From Streptomyces luomodiensis (lineage in GTDB: Bacteria; Actinomycetota; Actinomycetes; Streptomycetales; Streptomycetaceae): 64,000 nt of DNA. Positions 15,568 through 24,610 of the stretch are shown piece by piece. The position numbers were made by a program, and so were the translations under genes. The stretch's first letter is position 1; each line of letters begins with the position of its first letter. The notes under the pieces are model-generated. The model made no database searches. It saw only the letters and a list, made by a program, of their open reading frames with translations, and had not been told where the DNA came from. The DNA lies in contig NZ_CP117522.1 of assembly GCF_031679605.1 (NCBI RefSeq), positions 806,001 to 870,000 on the forward strand. The letters are read 5' to 3'.

Positions 15568-18471
15568 TCAGCGCCGGTCGCGGGAGGCGAAGACCCACGC
15601 CGGCGCCTGTGGGTCGGGGAGGCTGGGGGTGTTCAGCACCGTGGCCAGCTCGCCGCGCTGACTGACGCTCAGCTTGCGGTAGACGCTGGTGAGGTGGGTC
15701 TCGACGGTGCGCAGGGTGACGAACAGCGACTCGGCGATCTCCCGGTTGCCCGCTCCGCGCGAGGCCAGTTGGGCCACCTTGTGCTCGGTGCCGGTGAGCA
15801 GGTCGACCGGTGAGGCGGTGATCTCGCGCATCCGGCCGCCCGCGGCGACCAGCCGGTTGCGGGCGTCCCTGGCGAGCGCGAGCGCGCCGCAGCCCTGGGC
15901 GAGGTCGGCGGCCGAGCGCAGCCGCTCCCGGGCCTCGCGCGGCCGGCCGGCGTCCAGCAGCGCCCCGCCGAGCAGGAACTCCGCGCGGGCCTGCTCGGCG
16001 CGGGCGGGCGAACCGGAGAGGTGCTCGACCGCCTCGGTGAGCAGGGCGATGCCCGCTTCGCCGGGGGTGGTCACGCCGCGGGCGAGCGCGGCGAGTCCGA
16101 GGGCGCGCGGGGTGTTCCAGCGGCGGGCCAGCTCGGCGCCGTGCTCGACGAGGTCGCGCGCCTCGTCCGCCCGCTTCTCCGCCGCGAGCACCCAGGCCGC
16201 CTCGGCCCACCAGGGCACGAACACCGGGTTGGCGATCCCGGACTCCTCCAGGGAGGCGCCGCAGTCCAGCAGCAGCCGCAGCGCGGCGGCGCCGTCGCCG
16301 AGTGCCCAGCGGGCGCGCGCACGGGCCATGAGGTACCAGTGGTACTCCATCACGAACCCGTCCAGGTTCGGCCGGGTGACGGCGGCCAGCAGTTCCTCGG
16401 CCCGCTCCGGTTCGCCGCGGTCGATCAGGACCGTCGCCAGCGCGGTCTGGGGCATGGTCACATGGGCGTTCCAGCGCTCCCCGCCGATGATCTCGACGGC
16501 GGTCTGGGCGTCGGCGAGCGCGTCGGGGATCGCCCCCACGCCGTGCAGCAGCAGGGCGCGGGTGGACAGGGTGACCACGTACGACCACACCGCGGCGTTG
16601 TCCTGGCCCTGGCGCAGCCCGCGGTCCAGCGCGTCCAGCGCGCCCTCGACCTCGTCGGCCAGGCCCAGGGTGAACGCGGAGAAGAGCAGGGACCAGTTGT
16701 CGAGCTCCCGGTCGGGTGAGCTCAGGGCGCGGCGGGCCCGTTCCACCGTCCGCCGCACCGAGCGGCCCTCCATCGCGGACAGGACGGTCATCATGGCGAG
16801 CAGCTGCCGCTGCGCGGGGGTGTCCCCGGGCGGTTCGGGGATCCGCGCGAAGCGCTCCCGGACCGTGTGGATGGTGGCCTTCTCGTCGGATCCGCTGATC
16901 AGCAGCGCCGATTGGACGAGGGTGCGCAGCTCGCGGTCGCGCGGATCGGGCGCGGGCCCCAGTTCGGCCTCGAGTTCGTCGAGCACCTCGCTGAGCACCC
17001 GTACGGCGGCCGGCGACTGCTGGACGGTGAGGCAGGTGAGGCCGAACTGCACGGCGATGGGCGCCTTGGTGCGCACGTCGGGGGCCAGGGTGAGGGCATG
17101 CCGGAGCAGGCGGAGGGCCTCGGCGGGGTTGATCTCCGCGAGCGCCTTGGCGAGCGGGACATGGGCCGACAGGCTGTCCGGCTCCGCCTCCAGGACCCGG
17201 TGGAGATAGCGGGCGGCGGCCTCCGGGGCGCCGCGGTGCTCGGCCTGGGCGGCGGCCTCCCGCAGCACCCAGCACATCCATGGCTGGGGGGCGCCGGGCA
17301 CCAGCAGCACCTGGTTGGCGACCTCCTCGGCGGGTCGTCCGGCGTCGCTCAGCAGCAGGGCCGCCCTGGCGCGCAGCTCGGCCAGCGGCTCCTCCCCGAC
17401 GGCCTCCAGCACCGCCGAGCGCACCACGTCATGGGCCAGGTCCGCCCGGTCCGGCGCCATCACCTCGGCCCAGCGCAGCAGGTCCACGGCCTCCGCGACG
17501 CGGGCGGCGGACACTCCGGCCAGCGCGCCGATGTGCTCCGGGTCCTCCTCGCCGAGCACCGCGATGGCGGTGGCCACGTCCCGGACCCAGTCGGGCCGGG
17601 CGTCGAAGAGGGCCCGCACGGACAGGGCGACCACGTACTGTCCGACCTCGGCGATTTCGCGGATGCCGGTCTCGTCGGGGGTGACGCCCTTGGCCCGCAG
17701 CTCGCGCAGCAGCCGGGTGGTGGTCAGGGGGTTGCCGCCGCAGACGGCGGCGGCGCGCTCGGCGAAGGAGGGCGCGACGGGCTCCTCGAAGACCTGACGG
17801 GCCATCTCGGCCACGTCGGGGCCGGCCAGCGGGCCGAGGCGGATCACCGAGGAGCGCGGCTGGGCGAGGATGTCCGCCAGGGCGGCGGGGGCGACCGGTT
17901 CCGCCTCGGTGCGCTGGGCGAGCACCACCAGCAGCGGCAGCTGGTCGGCCCGGCGCAGCAGGAAGTCGATCCAGCGCAGCGACCGCTCGTCGCACCAGTG
18001 CACATCGTCCAGGACGAGCAGGAGCGGGTCGTGGGCCATCAGGTTCGCCGTGAGCCAGTACAGGCCGTGCAGCACCGGGTAGACGGTGGCGGCCTGGGAC
18101 GGCTCCTCCCCGGCCGGGCACGGAATGAGCGCGGGCAGGGCACGGCGGGCGCTGCCGCGCAGCAGCGGGGAGTCCTGGGCGTCCTCGGCCGTGAGTCCGA
18201 GTCCTTTGAAGAGGGAGCGCACCCCGCCGTATCCGGCGCCGGCCACCACCTCGCCGCAGGTGCCGTGCAGCACGGTCATCTTCCGGCAGGCGTCGCTGCC
18301 GAGGAAGGCGCGCAGCAGGCTGGTCTTGCCGATTCCGGCCGGGCCGGACAGGACCACCAGTCCGGACCGCCCGGCACGGGCGGCTTCCGCGTGGGCGGTC
18401 AGCGCCTGGAGTTCGGCGGCGCGCCCGACCAGGGCGCCGGGTAAACCGGAATCGACTGCCCGGTCCGCCAC
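15568..18471 (-). CDS. LAL-type LuxR regulator 3 (canonical P-loop, TTA at codon 10)
   Basis: A 967-residue LAL regulator and the first gene of the regulator run. The start is set at GTG 18471 by a perfect AAGGAGG five bases upstream; the frame stays open to a TTG at 18519 without a ribosome site. It has an intact P-loop (LSGPAGIGKTSLL), Walker B LLLVLDDVHWCDERS, a long helical repeat region and a C-terminal HTH (LTGTEHKVAQLASRGAGNREIAES, TVETHLTSVYRKLSV). A short unrelated tail follows. Codon 10 is TTA (18442-18444), a rare leucine codon read by bldA tRNA, which would tie the operon to development. It is the only one of the three LALs with a normal ATP site. Confidence 0.9.
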   Translation of the reverse strand: MADRAVDSGLPGALVGRAAELQALTAHAEAARAGRSGLVVLSGPAGIGKTSLLRAFLGSDACRKMTVLHGTCGEVVAGAGYGGVRSLFKGLGLTAEDAQDSPLLRGSARRALPALIPCPAGEEPSQAATVYPVLHGLYWLTANLMAHDPLLLVLDDVHWCDERSLRWIDFLLRRADQLPLLVVLAQRTEAEPVAPAALADILAQPRSSVIRLGPLAGPDVAEMARQVFEEPVAPSFAERAAAVCGGNPLTTTRLLRELRAKGVTPDETGIREIAEVGQYVVALSVRALFDARPDWVRDVATAIAVLGEEDPEHIGALAGVSAARVAEAVDLLRWAEVMAPDRADLAHDVVRSAVLEAVGEEPLAELRARAALLLSDAGRPAEEVANQVLLVPGAPQPWMCWVLREAAAQAEHRGAPEAAARYLHRVLEAEPDSLSAHVPLAKALAEINPAEALRLLRHALTLAPDVRTKAPIAVQFGLTCLTVQQSPAAVRVLSEVLDELEAELGPAPDPRDRELRTLVQSALLISGSDEKATIHTVRERFARIPEPPGDTPAQRQLLAMMTVLSAMEGRSVRRTVERARRALSSPDRELDNWSLLFSAFTLGLADEVEGALDALDRGLRQGQDNAAVWSYVVTLSTRALLLHGVGAIPDALADAQTAVEIIGGERWNAHVTMPQTALATVLIDRGEPERAEELLAAVTRPNLDGFVMEYHWYLMARARARWALGDGAAALRLLLDCGASLEESGIANPVFVPWWAEAAWVLAAEKRADEARDLVEHGAELARRWNTPRALGLAALARGVTTPGEAGIALLTEAVEHLSGSPARAEQARAEFLLGGALLDAGRPREARERLRSAADLAQGCGALALARDARNRLVAAGGRMREITASPVDLLTGTEHKVAQLASRGAGNREIAESLFVTLRTVETHLTSVYRKLSVSQRGELATVLNTPSLPDPQAPAWVFASRDRR

Positions 18472-18629
18472 GGCGGCCTCCTTGAGCCACAAAGTGCGAA
18501 ATTTCAGAAAAGCATGCAAGTCGTCGCGATCATCAGGCTACACGAGCCAAATGACAGCGATCAAACTCGATCAGTGACGCCCAGAGTCCGCTCAGTCCAC
18601 CCCGCCAGGCCCCTCATGAGATCCCTTCG

Positions 18630-19115
18630 TCAGTTGACGGCTTCCAGGACGGCCGGAGGGGCGTGGAGCTCGAACCAGACGACCTTGCCCGCCGCCGTGC
18701 GGCTCGATCCCCAGCAGCGGGAGAGCAGGTCCAGCAGATGGAGTCCGCGCCCGTGCTCGTCCTCGCCGCCCGTCCGGCACACCCGGGGCTGCGCCGGGTC
18801 CCCGTCCTCGACCTCGCACCGGAAGGCGTGGCCGGCGGAGCACAGGGAGAACGTCAGCCGGATGGGGCCGTCCGCGTGCCGCAGGGCGTTGGTGACCAGC
18901 TCGCTGACGAGCAGCTCCGCGTCGTCGGCGAACTCGTGCAGCGCCCACACCGCCAGCTGGGCGAGCATCAGCCGCCGTGCCCGGGGCACCGAGGCGGGCT
19001 CGGAGGGAAGCAGCCAGGACGTCCCGCCGCCGGCGGCGGGAGGCCCGGACCCGTCCGGCGGGCGCTCGGTGCTCACCGGGGAGCCGAGCGCGGGGGTGAG
19101 GGTGGGGGCGTTCAT
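18630..19115 (-). CDS. ATP-binding protein, anti-sigma-factor-like HATPase (RsbW/SpoIIAB type)
   Basis: A 161-residue protein with a single HATPase_c domain of the kind found in streptomycete anti-sigma kinases and regulatory ATPases. The Bergerat-type boxes are visible: ELLVSELVTNALRHA (N box, with the Mg-binding Asn), VEDGDPAQPRV (G1), and DEHGRGLHLLDLLSRCWG (G2). The first about 45 residues are Pro/Ser/Gly-rich and probably disordered. Start at ATG 19115, whose first bases overlap the TGA of the small DUF5999 gene as ATGA, so the pair is translationally coupled. Partner sigma factor or target is unknown. Confidence 0.82.
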   Translation of the reverse strand: MNAPTLTPALGSPVSTERPPDGSGPPAAGGGTSWLLPSEPASVPRARRLMLAQLAVWALHEFADDAELLVSELVTNALRHADGPIRLTFSLCSAGHAFRCEVEDGDPAQPRVCRTGGEDEHGRGLHLLDLLSRCWGSSRTAAGKVVWFELHAPPAVLEAVN

Positions 19116-19306
19116 GCCGACTGCCCGGAACGGATCCGAGGGGCGGGGAGGACGCGCCCGTCGGGCAGGAGTCCGCCCGTGTCCGCGAAGACCACGACTC
19201 CCTTGCGGAGCAGGCTCCACCTCTGCTCGGGGTGGGTGGCCAACACCCGCGCCGACTCGTGATCCGGTGTGTCGGCCGGCGGACAGGGGGGCTGGTGGAG
19301 GCACAT
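19112..19306 (-). CDS. DUF5999 family small protein
   Basis: A 64-residue protein beginning MCLHQPPCPPADTPDHESA, followed by HPEQRWSLLRKGVVVFADTGGLLPDGR. The Cys/His-rich start and the PEQ-W-LL / DTG-LLPDG pattern match the DUF5999 family, widespread and mostly uncharacterised in Streptomyces. The Cys-His-Cys spacing could bind a metal, but this is unproven. Its stop overlaps the next gene's start (ATGA). No close ribosome site is obvious, and the start is fixed by the conserved MC-H beginning. Divergent from the STAND-LuxR gene. Confidence 0.75.
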   Translation of the reverse strand: MCLHQPPCPPADTPDHESARVLATHPEQRWSLLRKGVVVFADTGGLLPDGRVLPAPRIRSGQSA

Positions 19307-19627
19307 GCTGCGAACCTTCGATCTTCCGCCGTGGACCGGCGGAACTCGTCACCGAGACCACCATCGTGGCCGGGCGGAGCGGTGCGTCGGGAGGGGAGAT
19401 ATCCCCGCATCGGTACCCGAACCCGCTCCCGCCCGCCCGGTCAGGTCACCGACGGGCCACGGTCGCTCACCCTCGGTGGGTCCCCCGCCCCGGCGGACGG
19501 GCCCCGCGCCCCGCGAGGGAGGCGTGCGGCGGCTCCCGGCGCGGGCGGGCATAGCCTTGAAGGAGGGATGCGGTCCGTGCGGGCAGGGCGTCGGCCCCCG
19601 CCCACCCGGGCCCGGTGCGAGGCATCG
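19307..19627. other. Divergent intergenic region, no gene seen
   Basis: About 320 bases separate the DUF5999 gene from the STAND-LuxR regulator. It should hold both promoters. An AAGGAGG at 19560-19566 lies just before ATG 19568 and ten bases before an in-frame GTG 19577, so the regulator might start there. No strong dyad was noticed. Confidence 0.4.
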
Positions 19628-22003
19628 ATGGGTGTGCTGGTGAGGAGCACCCCGACCGGGCGGCAGACAGGCAGGCTGCCGGCCGAGGTGACGAGTTTCG
19701 TGGGACGTCGGCAGGAGACGGCCGAGGTCAAACGCCTGCTGTCCGCGTCCCGCCTGGTCACCCTGACCGGGGTCGGCGGGGTCGGCAAGACCCGGCTGGC
19801 GCTGCGGGTCGCCGACGACGCCCGCCGGGCCTTCCCCGACGGCGTCTGGCTGGCCGAACTCGCCGAGCTGGACAACCCGGCGATGCTCGCCCAGGGCGTC
19901 ACCGAGGCGCTGGAGATCAGGGACCGCTCCTCCCGCCCGGCGATCGACGTCCTCGTCGACCATCTGCGGGACCGGGAGACCCTGATCGTCCTCGACAACT
20001 GCGAACACCTCCTGGACGCGTGCGCCCGGCTCGCCGACCGGCTGCTGCGCGCCGCACCCGGGCTGCGGCTGCTGGCCACCAGCCGTCAGGCGCTGGGCAC
20101 CGCCGGTGAGCAGAGCCTGGCCGTACCCGCCCTGGGGCTGCCGGACGCCGAGGCGCCGCGGCCGTCCCTGGGGGCGCTCGCGCAGTGCGACGCGGTACGG
20201 CTGTTCATCGAGCGGGCCGTGGCCATCGTGCCGGGATTCCAGCTCAGCGAGGACAACCGGGACGCGGTCGAACTGATCTGCCGCCGGCTCGACGGCATCC
20301 CGCTGGGGATCGAGCTGGCGGTCGTACGGCTGCGCGCCCTGTCCGTGCAGCAGTTGCTGGACCGCCTCGACGACCGGTTCCGGCTGCTCACCACCGGCTT
20401 CCGGACGGTCCTCCCCCGCCACCGGACACTGCGGGCGCTGATCGACTGGAGCTACGAACTGTGCACCGAGCGGGAGCGGCTGCTGTGGGCCCGGCTCTCG
20501 GTGTTCGCCGGAAGCGTGGACCTGGAGGCGGCCGAGGCGGTCTGCTCCGGCGGGGGCATCGAGCGCGCGGAGATCCTGGACCTGGTGACCGAGCTGGTGG
20601 ACAAGTCGGTGCTGCTCAGGGAGGAGCACCGGACGGCGGTGCGCTACCGGATGCTGGACACGCTGCGCAGTTACGGCCGCGAGCGGCTGGCGGCGTCCGG
20701 CGAGGAGGCCGTGCGACTGCGGCTCCACCGCGACTACTACCGCCGGCTCGCCGCCGACGCGCGGGCGGCGCTGTTCGGACCAGCCCAGGTGCAGTGGTTC
20801 ACCCGGCTCAAGCTGGAACACGCCAATCTGCGCACCGCCTTGGAGGGCTGTCTGGCCGATCCCGCGCAGACCGGCTGCGGTCTGAGCATGGCCGCCGATC
20901 TGCTCTACCACTGGATCACCAGCTACCACCTCGGCGAGGGACGCCGCTGGCTGGCCCAGGGCCTGGCGCTCTGCCCCGAACCGACCGAGGTCCGGGCACG
21001 GGCCCTGTGGACCGACAGCTGGCTGGCCGTCATCCAGTCCGACACCGACGCCGCCGCGGCCCTGCTCGAGGAGAGCCGGTCCATCGCGACCCGGCTGGGT
21101 CTGGACTCCGTGCTCGCCTACACCGCGCTCTACTCCGGCATGGTCGCCATGTACCGGGGCGCGACCCAGGACGCGATCGCGCTCTACGAGGAGGCCGTGG
21201 CCCGCCATCGCGGCACCGGCGATCCGGTGGGGCTGGCCCTGGCGCTGATCCGGCTCTCGCTCGCCCACTCCTTCATCGGCGACTCGCCGGGCGCCATCGC
21301 CCTGGGCGAGGAGTCGCTGGCGGTGTGCGACGCGTACGGGGAGGGCTGGCACCGGGCCTACACGATGATGGCGCTGGGCGTGGACGTCTGGCGCCAGGGC
21401 GACACCGCGCGGGCGGCCCGGCTGGAGCGGGAGAGTCTCACCTTCAACCGCTCGCTGGACGACCCGCTGGGCGTCGGGGTCAATCTGGAGGTGCTGGCCT
21501 GGATCGCGGCCACCGACCGGGACTACGCGCGGGCGGCCAGGCTGCTGGGGGCCCTGCGGACCATCTGGCACACCATCGGCGCCCCGCTGTCCGGCTACGG
21601 CCATCTCGTCCACTATCACGAGGAGTGCGAGGCCACGGTGCGGCAGGCGCTGAGCAAGCCGGCCTTCAACGCGGCGGCCCGGCAGGGCGCCCGGCTCTCC
21701 TACGACGAGGCGCTGGAGTACGCGCTGGAGGACGAACTGCCCGGCGGCCAGACGGCGGCGGGCGAACGGCCGTCGCCGCTGACGCCACGGGAGTCCGAGA
21801 TCGCCGAGCTGGTCGCGCGGGGGCTCAGCAACAAGGAGATCGCCTCCTCCCTGGTCATCGCCCAGCGCACGGCCGAGGGCCATATCGAGCACATTCTGAG
21901 CAAGCTCGGTTTCACCTCGCGTGCCCAGGTGGCGGTCTGGGCAGCGGAACAGCACCGCACCACCGGGCTCGAGGGGGAACGCACGCCGGAGGGCAGGGTC
22001 TGA
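19628..22003 (+). CDS. STAND-NTPase LuxR-family regulator
   Basis: A regulator of about 791 residues with an N-terminal NB-ARC-like STAND NTPase, TPR-like repeats and a C-terminal LuxR helix-turn-helix. P-loop: TLTGVGGVGKTRLALRVA; Walker B: LIVLDNCEHLLDA; sensor motif: LLATSRQALGTAGE; then DGIPLGIELA. The DNA-binding domain is LTPRESEIAELVARGLSNKEIASSLVIAQRT, then HILSKLGFTSRAQVAVWAAE. It differs from the LAL family in its ATPase motifs and shorter length. Start at ATG 19628; GTG 19577 with a better ribosome site would add 17 residues. It is a single gene with no evident target. Confidence 0.87.
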   Translation: MGVLVRSTPTGRQTGRLPAEVTSFVGRRQETAEVKRLLSASRLVTLTGVGGVGKTRLALRVADDARRAFPDGVWLAELAELDNPAMLAQGVTEALEIRDRSSRPAIDVLVDHLRDRETLIVLDNCEHLLDACARLADRLLRAAPGLRLLATSRQALGTAGEQSLAVPALGLPDAEAPRPSLGALAQCDAVRLFIERAVAIVPGFQLSEDNRDAVELICRRLDGIPLGIELAVVRLRALSVQQLLDRLDDRFRLLTTGFRTVLPRHRTLRALIDWSYELCTERERLLWARLSVFAGSVDLEAAEAVCSGGGIERAEILDLVTELVDKSVLLREEHRTAVRYRMLDTLRSYGRERLAASGEEAVRLRLHRDYYRRLAADARAALFGPAQVQWFTRLKLEHANLRTALEGCLADPAQTGCGLSMAADLLYHWITSYHLGEGRRWLAQGLALCPEPTEVRARALWTDSWLAVIQSDTDAAAALLEESRSIATRLGLDSVLAYTALYSGMVAMYRGATQDAIALYEEAVARHRGTGDPVGLALALIRLSLAHSFIGDSPGAIALGEESLAVCDAYGEGWHRAYTMMALGVDVWRQGDTARAARLERESLTFNRSLDDPLGVGVNLEVLAWIAATDRDYARAARLLGALRTIWHTIGAPLSGYGHLVHYHEECEATVRQALSKPAFNAAARQGARLSYDEALEYALEDELPGGQTAAGERPSPLTPRESEIAELVARGLSNKEIASSLVIAQRTAEGHIEHILSKLGFTSRAQVAVWAAEQHRTTGLEGERTPEGRV

Positions 22004-22209
22004 AGACCGCGCCTCGAAGGGCGGGTTGCTCGGGGGACGAGTGCGGGAGTGTATTCCAGGCGGACGCGCATGTCCTGGGAGTTTTCATAAGCCCCACGAA
22101 AATCCGTGCCCGCCCCGGCTTCGGGGGATCATGCGTCAGGCTCGAGGGACGAGCCGCAACGGCCGTGTCCGCGCGTCGACGCGACCCGTGCGACCGAGGA
22201 GGTCCCGCC

Positions 22210-23916
22210 GTGACTGTTGCCGCAGTCGGCCATACCGGTGATGCCATGGAACTCTTCCGCGGCACCGCCCCCAGCCCGTCGTTCCTCGCGCTCCACCGCG
22301 CCGGGCTCACGGGTGGCGGACAGGAGCTCGTGGACTTCCGCGTCCCCTGCAACCCGTACTTCCCCACCCCCGCGATGTTCGCCGTGATGGCGGTCAGGCT
22401 GCGGGACATCCTCACCTCCTACCCGAGCTCCGCGGAGACCATCACCGCCGAACTGGCCGATGTGCTCGGGCTGCGGCCGCAGACCATGGCGATGGGCAAC
22501 GGCTCGACCGAGCTCATCACCTGGATCGACCATCTCCTGGTGAAGGAGAGCCTGGCCGTGCCGATCCCCACCTTCGGCCGGTGGACCGACCAGCCGATGG
22601 AGACCGGCAAACGGGTCGACATGTTCCAGCTTCCGGAAATGAGCGGGTTCGCCCTCGATCCGAACGCCTTCGTCGCCTTCGTACGCTCCCGGGGCTCACG
22701 GGCCGCCGTGATCTGCAACCCCAACAATCCCGACGGCGGACTGCTCTCCCGCCGGGCCGTCATCGGCATCATGGACGCCCTGGCCGACCTCGATCTGATC
22801 GTGATCGACGAATCGTTCCTGGAGTTCGCGGACGCCGAGGCGTATCCGAGCGTCGTCGACGAGGCGGTGCTGCGCCCGAACGTGATCGTGCTGCGCGGCC
22901 TCGGCAAGAACTTCGGGCTGCACGGTGTGCGGTTCGGCTATCTGGTCGCCCATCCGGCGCTCGCCGCGCAGATCCGCTCCCGGCTGCCGAAGGGGAACCT
23001 CAACTCCTTCGCCGAGGTCATCGTCTTCATGCTGAAGCGGTACCGGCAGGAGTACGCCGAGAGCCTGCGCATGATCGGCCGCGACCGGCAGCTGATGACC
23101 ACCCAGCTGGCCGGACTGCCCGGCGTGACGGTCTACCCCTCCCAGGGCAACTTCGTCTTCGTCAAGCTGCCGGGCGGAACGGACGGCAGCTGGGTCCGGG
23201 ACCAGCTGCTGTCCCAGCACGGCGTGCTGGTGCGCGAATGCGGCAACAAGCTCGGCAGCAGCAGCCAGTTCATGCGCCTGGTGGTGCGTTCCCAGCCGGA
23301 TGTGCAGCGGCTGCTGACCGGGCTGAGCACGGTGCTGTACGGAACGTCCTTCTACGCTCCGCGAGTCGGCTGGGAGCAGCCGCCGTCGCTGGACGCGGGC
23401 CCATCGGGGCATGCGGGCTACTCGGACTATGCGGGTTACCCCGGTTATGCGGACGGTGCGAGTGCTTCCGGGTACGGGGTGTCCGCCTCCGCGCAGCGGC
23501 AGCCGCTGGACCTGCCCTACCAGCAGCCGCCCGCGGAGCTGGCGCCCGCGTATGTCGCGATGCCCCCGGCCCAGCCGCCCCTGTACCAGGTCCCGGCCGT
23601 CCTGCCGCAGCCCCCGATGGTCCAGTTCCAGGCCGCCGCGGGACAGGGGGAGGCGGCCGGGTACGACCGGGTACGACCGGAGGAGACGACGATCGAACAG
23701 CTCCCCGTCCAGGGCCGGCAACCGGACGCCGGTGTGCCCGAGCCGTCGCCGATGGAGCGGACGCAGACCATGACCTACGACCCCGCCGAGCCGAAGGCCG
23801 CGGTCCCCGACCCGGCTTTCCTCGGCGAGCGGGCCGACGACCCGATGGGGCAGGCTCCGGCACTGCGGCGCTATCCGCGCCCCGCGGCCTACCTCCAGGA
23901 CGACTCGATGGCATGA
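22210..23916 (+). CDS. PLP-dependent aminotransferase (HisC/CobD-like) with long low-complexity C-terminal tail
   Basis: A 568-residue protein. Residues 1 to about 375 are a class I/II aminotransferase: CNPYFPTPAMFAVMAVRL, MGNGSTELITWI (PLP phosphate), CNPNNPDGG, VIDESFLEFAD, and RGLGKNFGLHGVRFGY with the Schiff-base Lys, then MRLVVRS. This resembles histidinol-phosphate aminotransferase and threonine-phosphate decarboxylase. The remaining roughly 190 residues are disordered-looking: a Gly/Tyr-rich patch (AGYSDYAGYPGYADG), then Pro/Gln- and Glu/Pro-rich sequence. The GTG start is preceded by GAGGAGG. No his or cobalamin genes are adjacent, so the substrate is open. The tail is absent from standard HisC. 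Confidence 0.85.
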   Translation: MTVAAVGHTGDAMELFRGTAPSPSFLALHRAGLTGGGQELVDFRVPCNPYFPTPAMFAVMAVRLRDILTSYPSSAETITAELADVLGLRPQTMAMGNGSTELITWIDHLLVKESLAVPIPTFGRWTDQPMETGKRVDMFQLPEMSGFALDPNAFVAFVRSRGSRAAVICNPNNPDGGLLSRRAVIGIMDALADLDLIVIDESFLEFADAEAYPSVVDEAVLRPNVIVLRGLGKNFGLHGVRFGYLVAHPALAAQIRSRLPKGNLNSFAEVIVFMLKRYRQEYAESLRMIGRDRQLMTTQLAGLPGVTVYPSQGNFVFVKLPGGTDGSWVRDQLLSQHGVLVRECGNKLGSSSQFMRLVVRSQPDVQRLLTGLSTVLYGTSFYAPRVGWEQPPSLDAGPSGHAGYSDYAGYPGYADGASASGYGVSASAQRQPLDLPYQQPPAELAPAYVAMPPAQPPLYQVPAVLPQPPMVQFQAAAGQGEAAGYDRVRPEETTIEQLPVQGRQPDAGVPEPSPMERTQTMTYDPAEPKAAVPDPAFLGERADDPMGQAPALRRYPRPAAYLQDDSMA

Positions 23917-23927
23917 CCGCCTTGAGG

Positions 23928-24398
23928 TCACGATCCCGGCAGCCGGTCGCCGCCCGGCCAGGCCGGGGAGACCCCGGCCGCCGCGCAGACCGCGATGTGC
24001 AGCAGCAGGGGATGGGTGTACGGCTCTCCGTCGCCGGGCCAGTGCACCACCCGAGGCTCCTCCGTCCCCGTGGGGCCGGTCAGCCGTCCGGGCGGACCCG
24101 TCACCATGGCACCGGCCGCGTAGACGACCGGTGCGGGCCAGTCGACCCCGACGTCCGACTGGGGCGGCACGATCCACCACCAGCGCCCCGCACCGGCGAG
24201 GACACATCCGGCCCGGGGCAGCAGAGCCATGACGCCGGGGCCGTGCCGCTCGGTGATCCCCACCGCGTCATAGGCCCGGTCCCCGCGCAGCGCCGACGGC
24301 AGCTGAAGGCGGTGGCGGCCGGGCGCCGGGCGGAGTCCACGCCGGACGAACCGGCCGCGGACGAAGCCGGTCAGCGCATCGGCGAAGGCGTACGTCAT
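23928..24398 (-). CDS. Conserved hypothetical protein, divergent from WhiJ-like pair
   Basis: A 156-residue protein with no domain I can name. It starts MTYAFADALTGFVRGRF, has a Trp-rich centre (GRWWWIVPPQSDVGVDWPAPVVYAAGAM) and ends with a short hydrophobic helix. There is no signal peptide. It is divergent from the XRE/DUF397 pair with a 212-base shared control region, the usual position for accessory proteins of such loci, so shared control is likely. Its 3' end lies 11 bases from the end of the aminotransferase gene. Confidence 0.65.
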   Translation of the reverse strand: MTYAFADALTGFVRGRFVRRGLRPAPGRHRLQLPSALRGDRAYDAVGITERHGPGVMALLPRAGCVLAGAGRWWWIVPPQSDVGVDWPAPVVYAAGAMVTGPPGRLTGPTGTEEPRVVHWPGDGEPYTHPLLLHIAVCAAAGVSPAWPGGDRLPGS

Positions 24399-24511
24399 CT
24401 ATCGGCACATCACAAAGGTCGGGCCGCTTGCGCCTGCGGTCACTGCGGCAGGCCGCGGTAACGGGATCATGACGCCACTATGCGCACCGCCCCGCACACT
24501 TGGCAAGGGTC

Positions 24512-24530
24512 ACTCTGAAAAGTTCAGAGT
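24512..24530. promoter_or_regulatory. Perfect inverted repeat, likely operator of the XRE regulator
   Basis: ACTCTGAA, AAG, TTCAGAGT forms a perfect 8-bp dyad with a 3-base centre in the divergent region between the hypothetical gene and the XRE/DUF5753 gene, about 80 bases before its start. A second spaced dyad, TGTTCG ... CGAACA, follows at about 24543-24580. Confidence 0.55.
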
Positions 24531-24610
24531 CGTAAGTGCAATGTGTTCGTTCCGCTCTGGCCATGGCACACTGCGAACATCAGCGTTGGGGAGGTCAGGG
24601 AGGGATTCAG

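Noticed and set aside
20185..22209. Plus-strand extension of the aminotransferase frame back to 20185
   Set aside because: This part lies in another frame of the STAND-LuxR gene and is low-complexity; GTG 22210 has a strong ribosome site.
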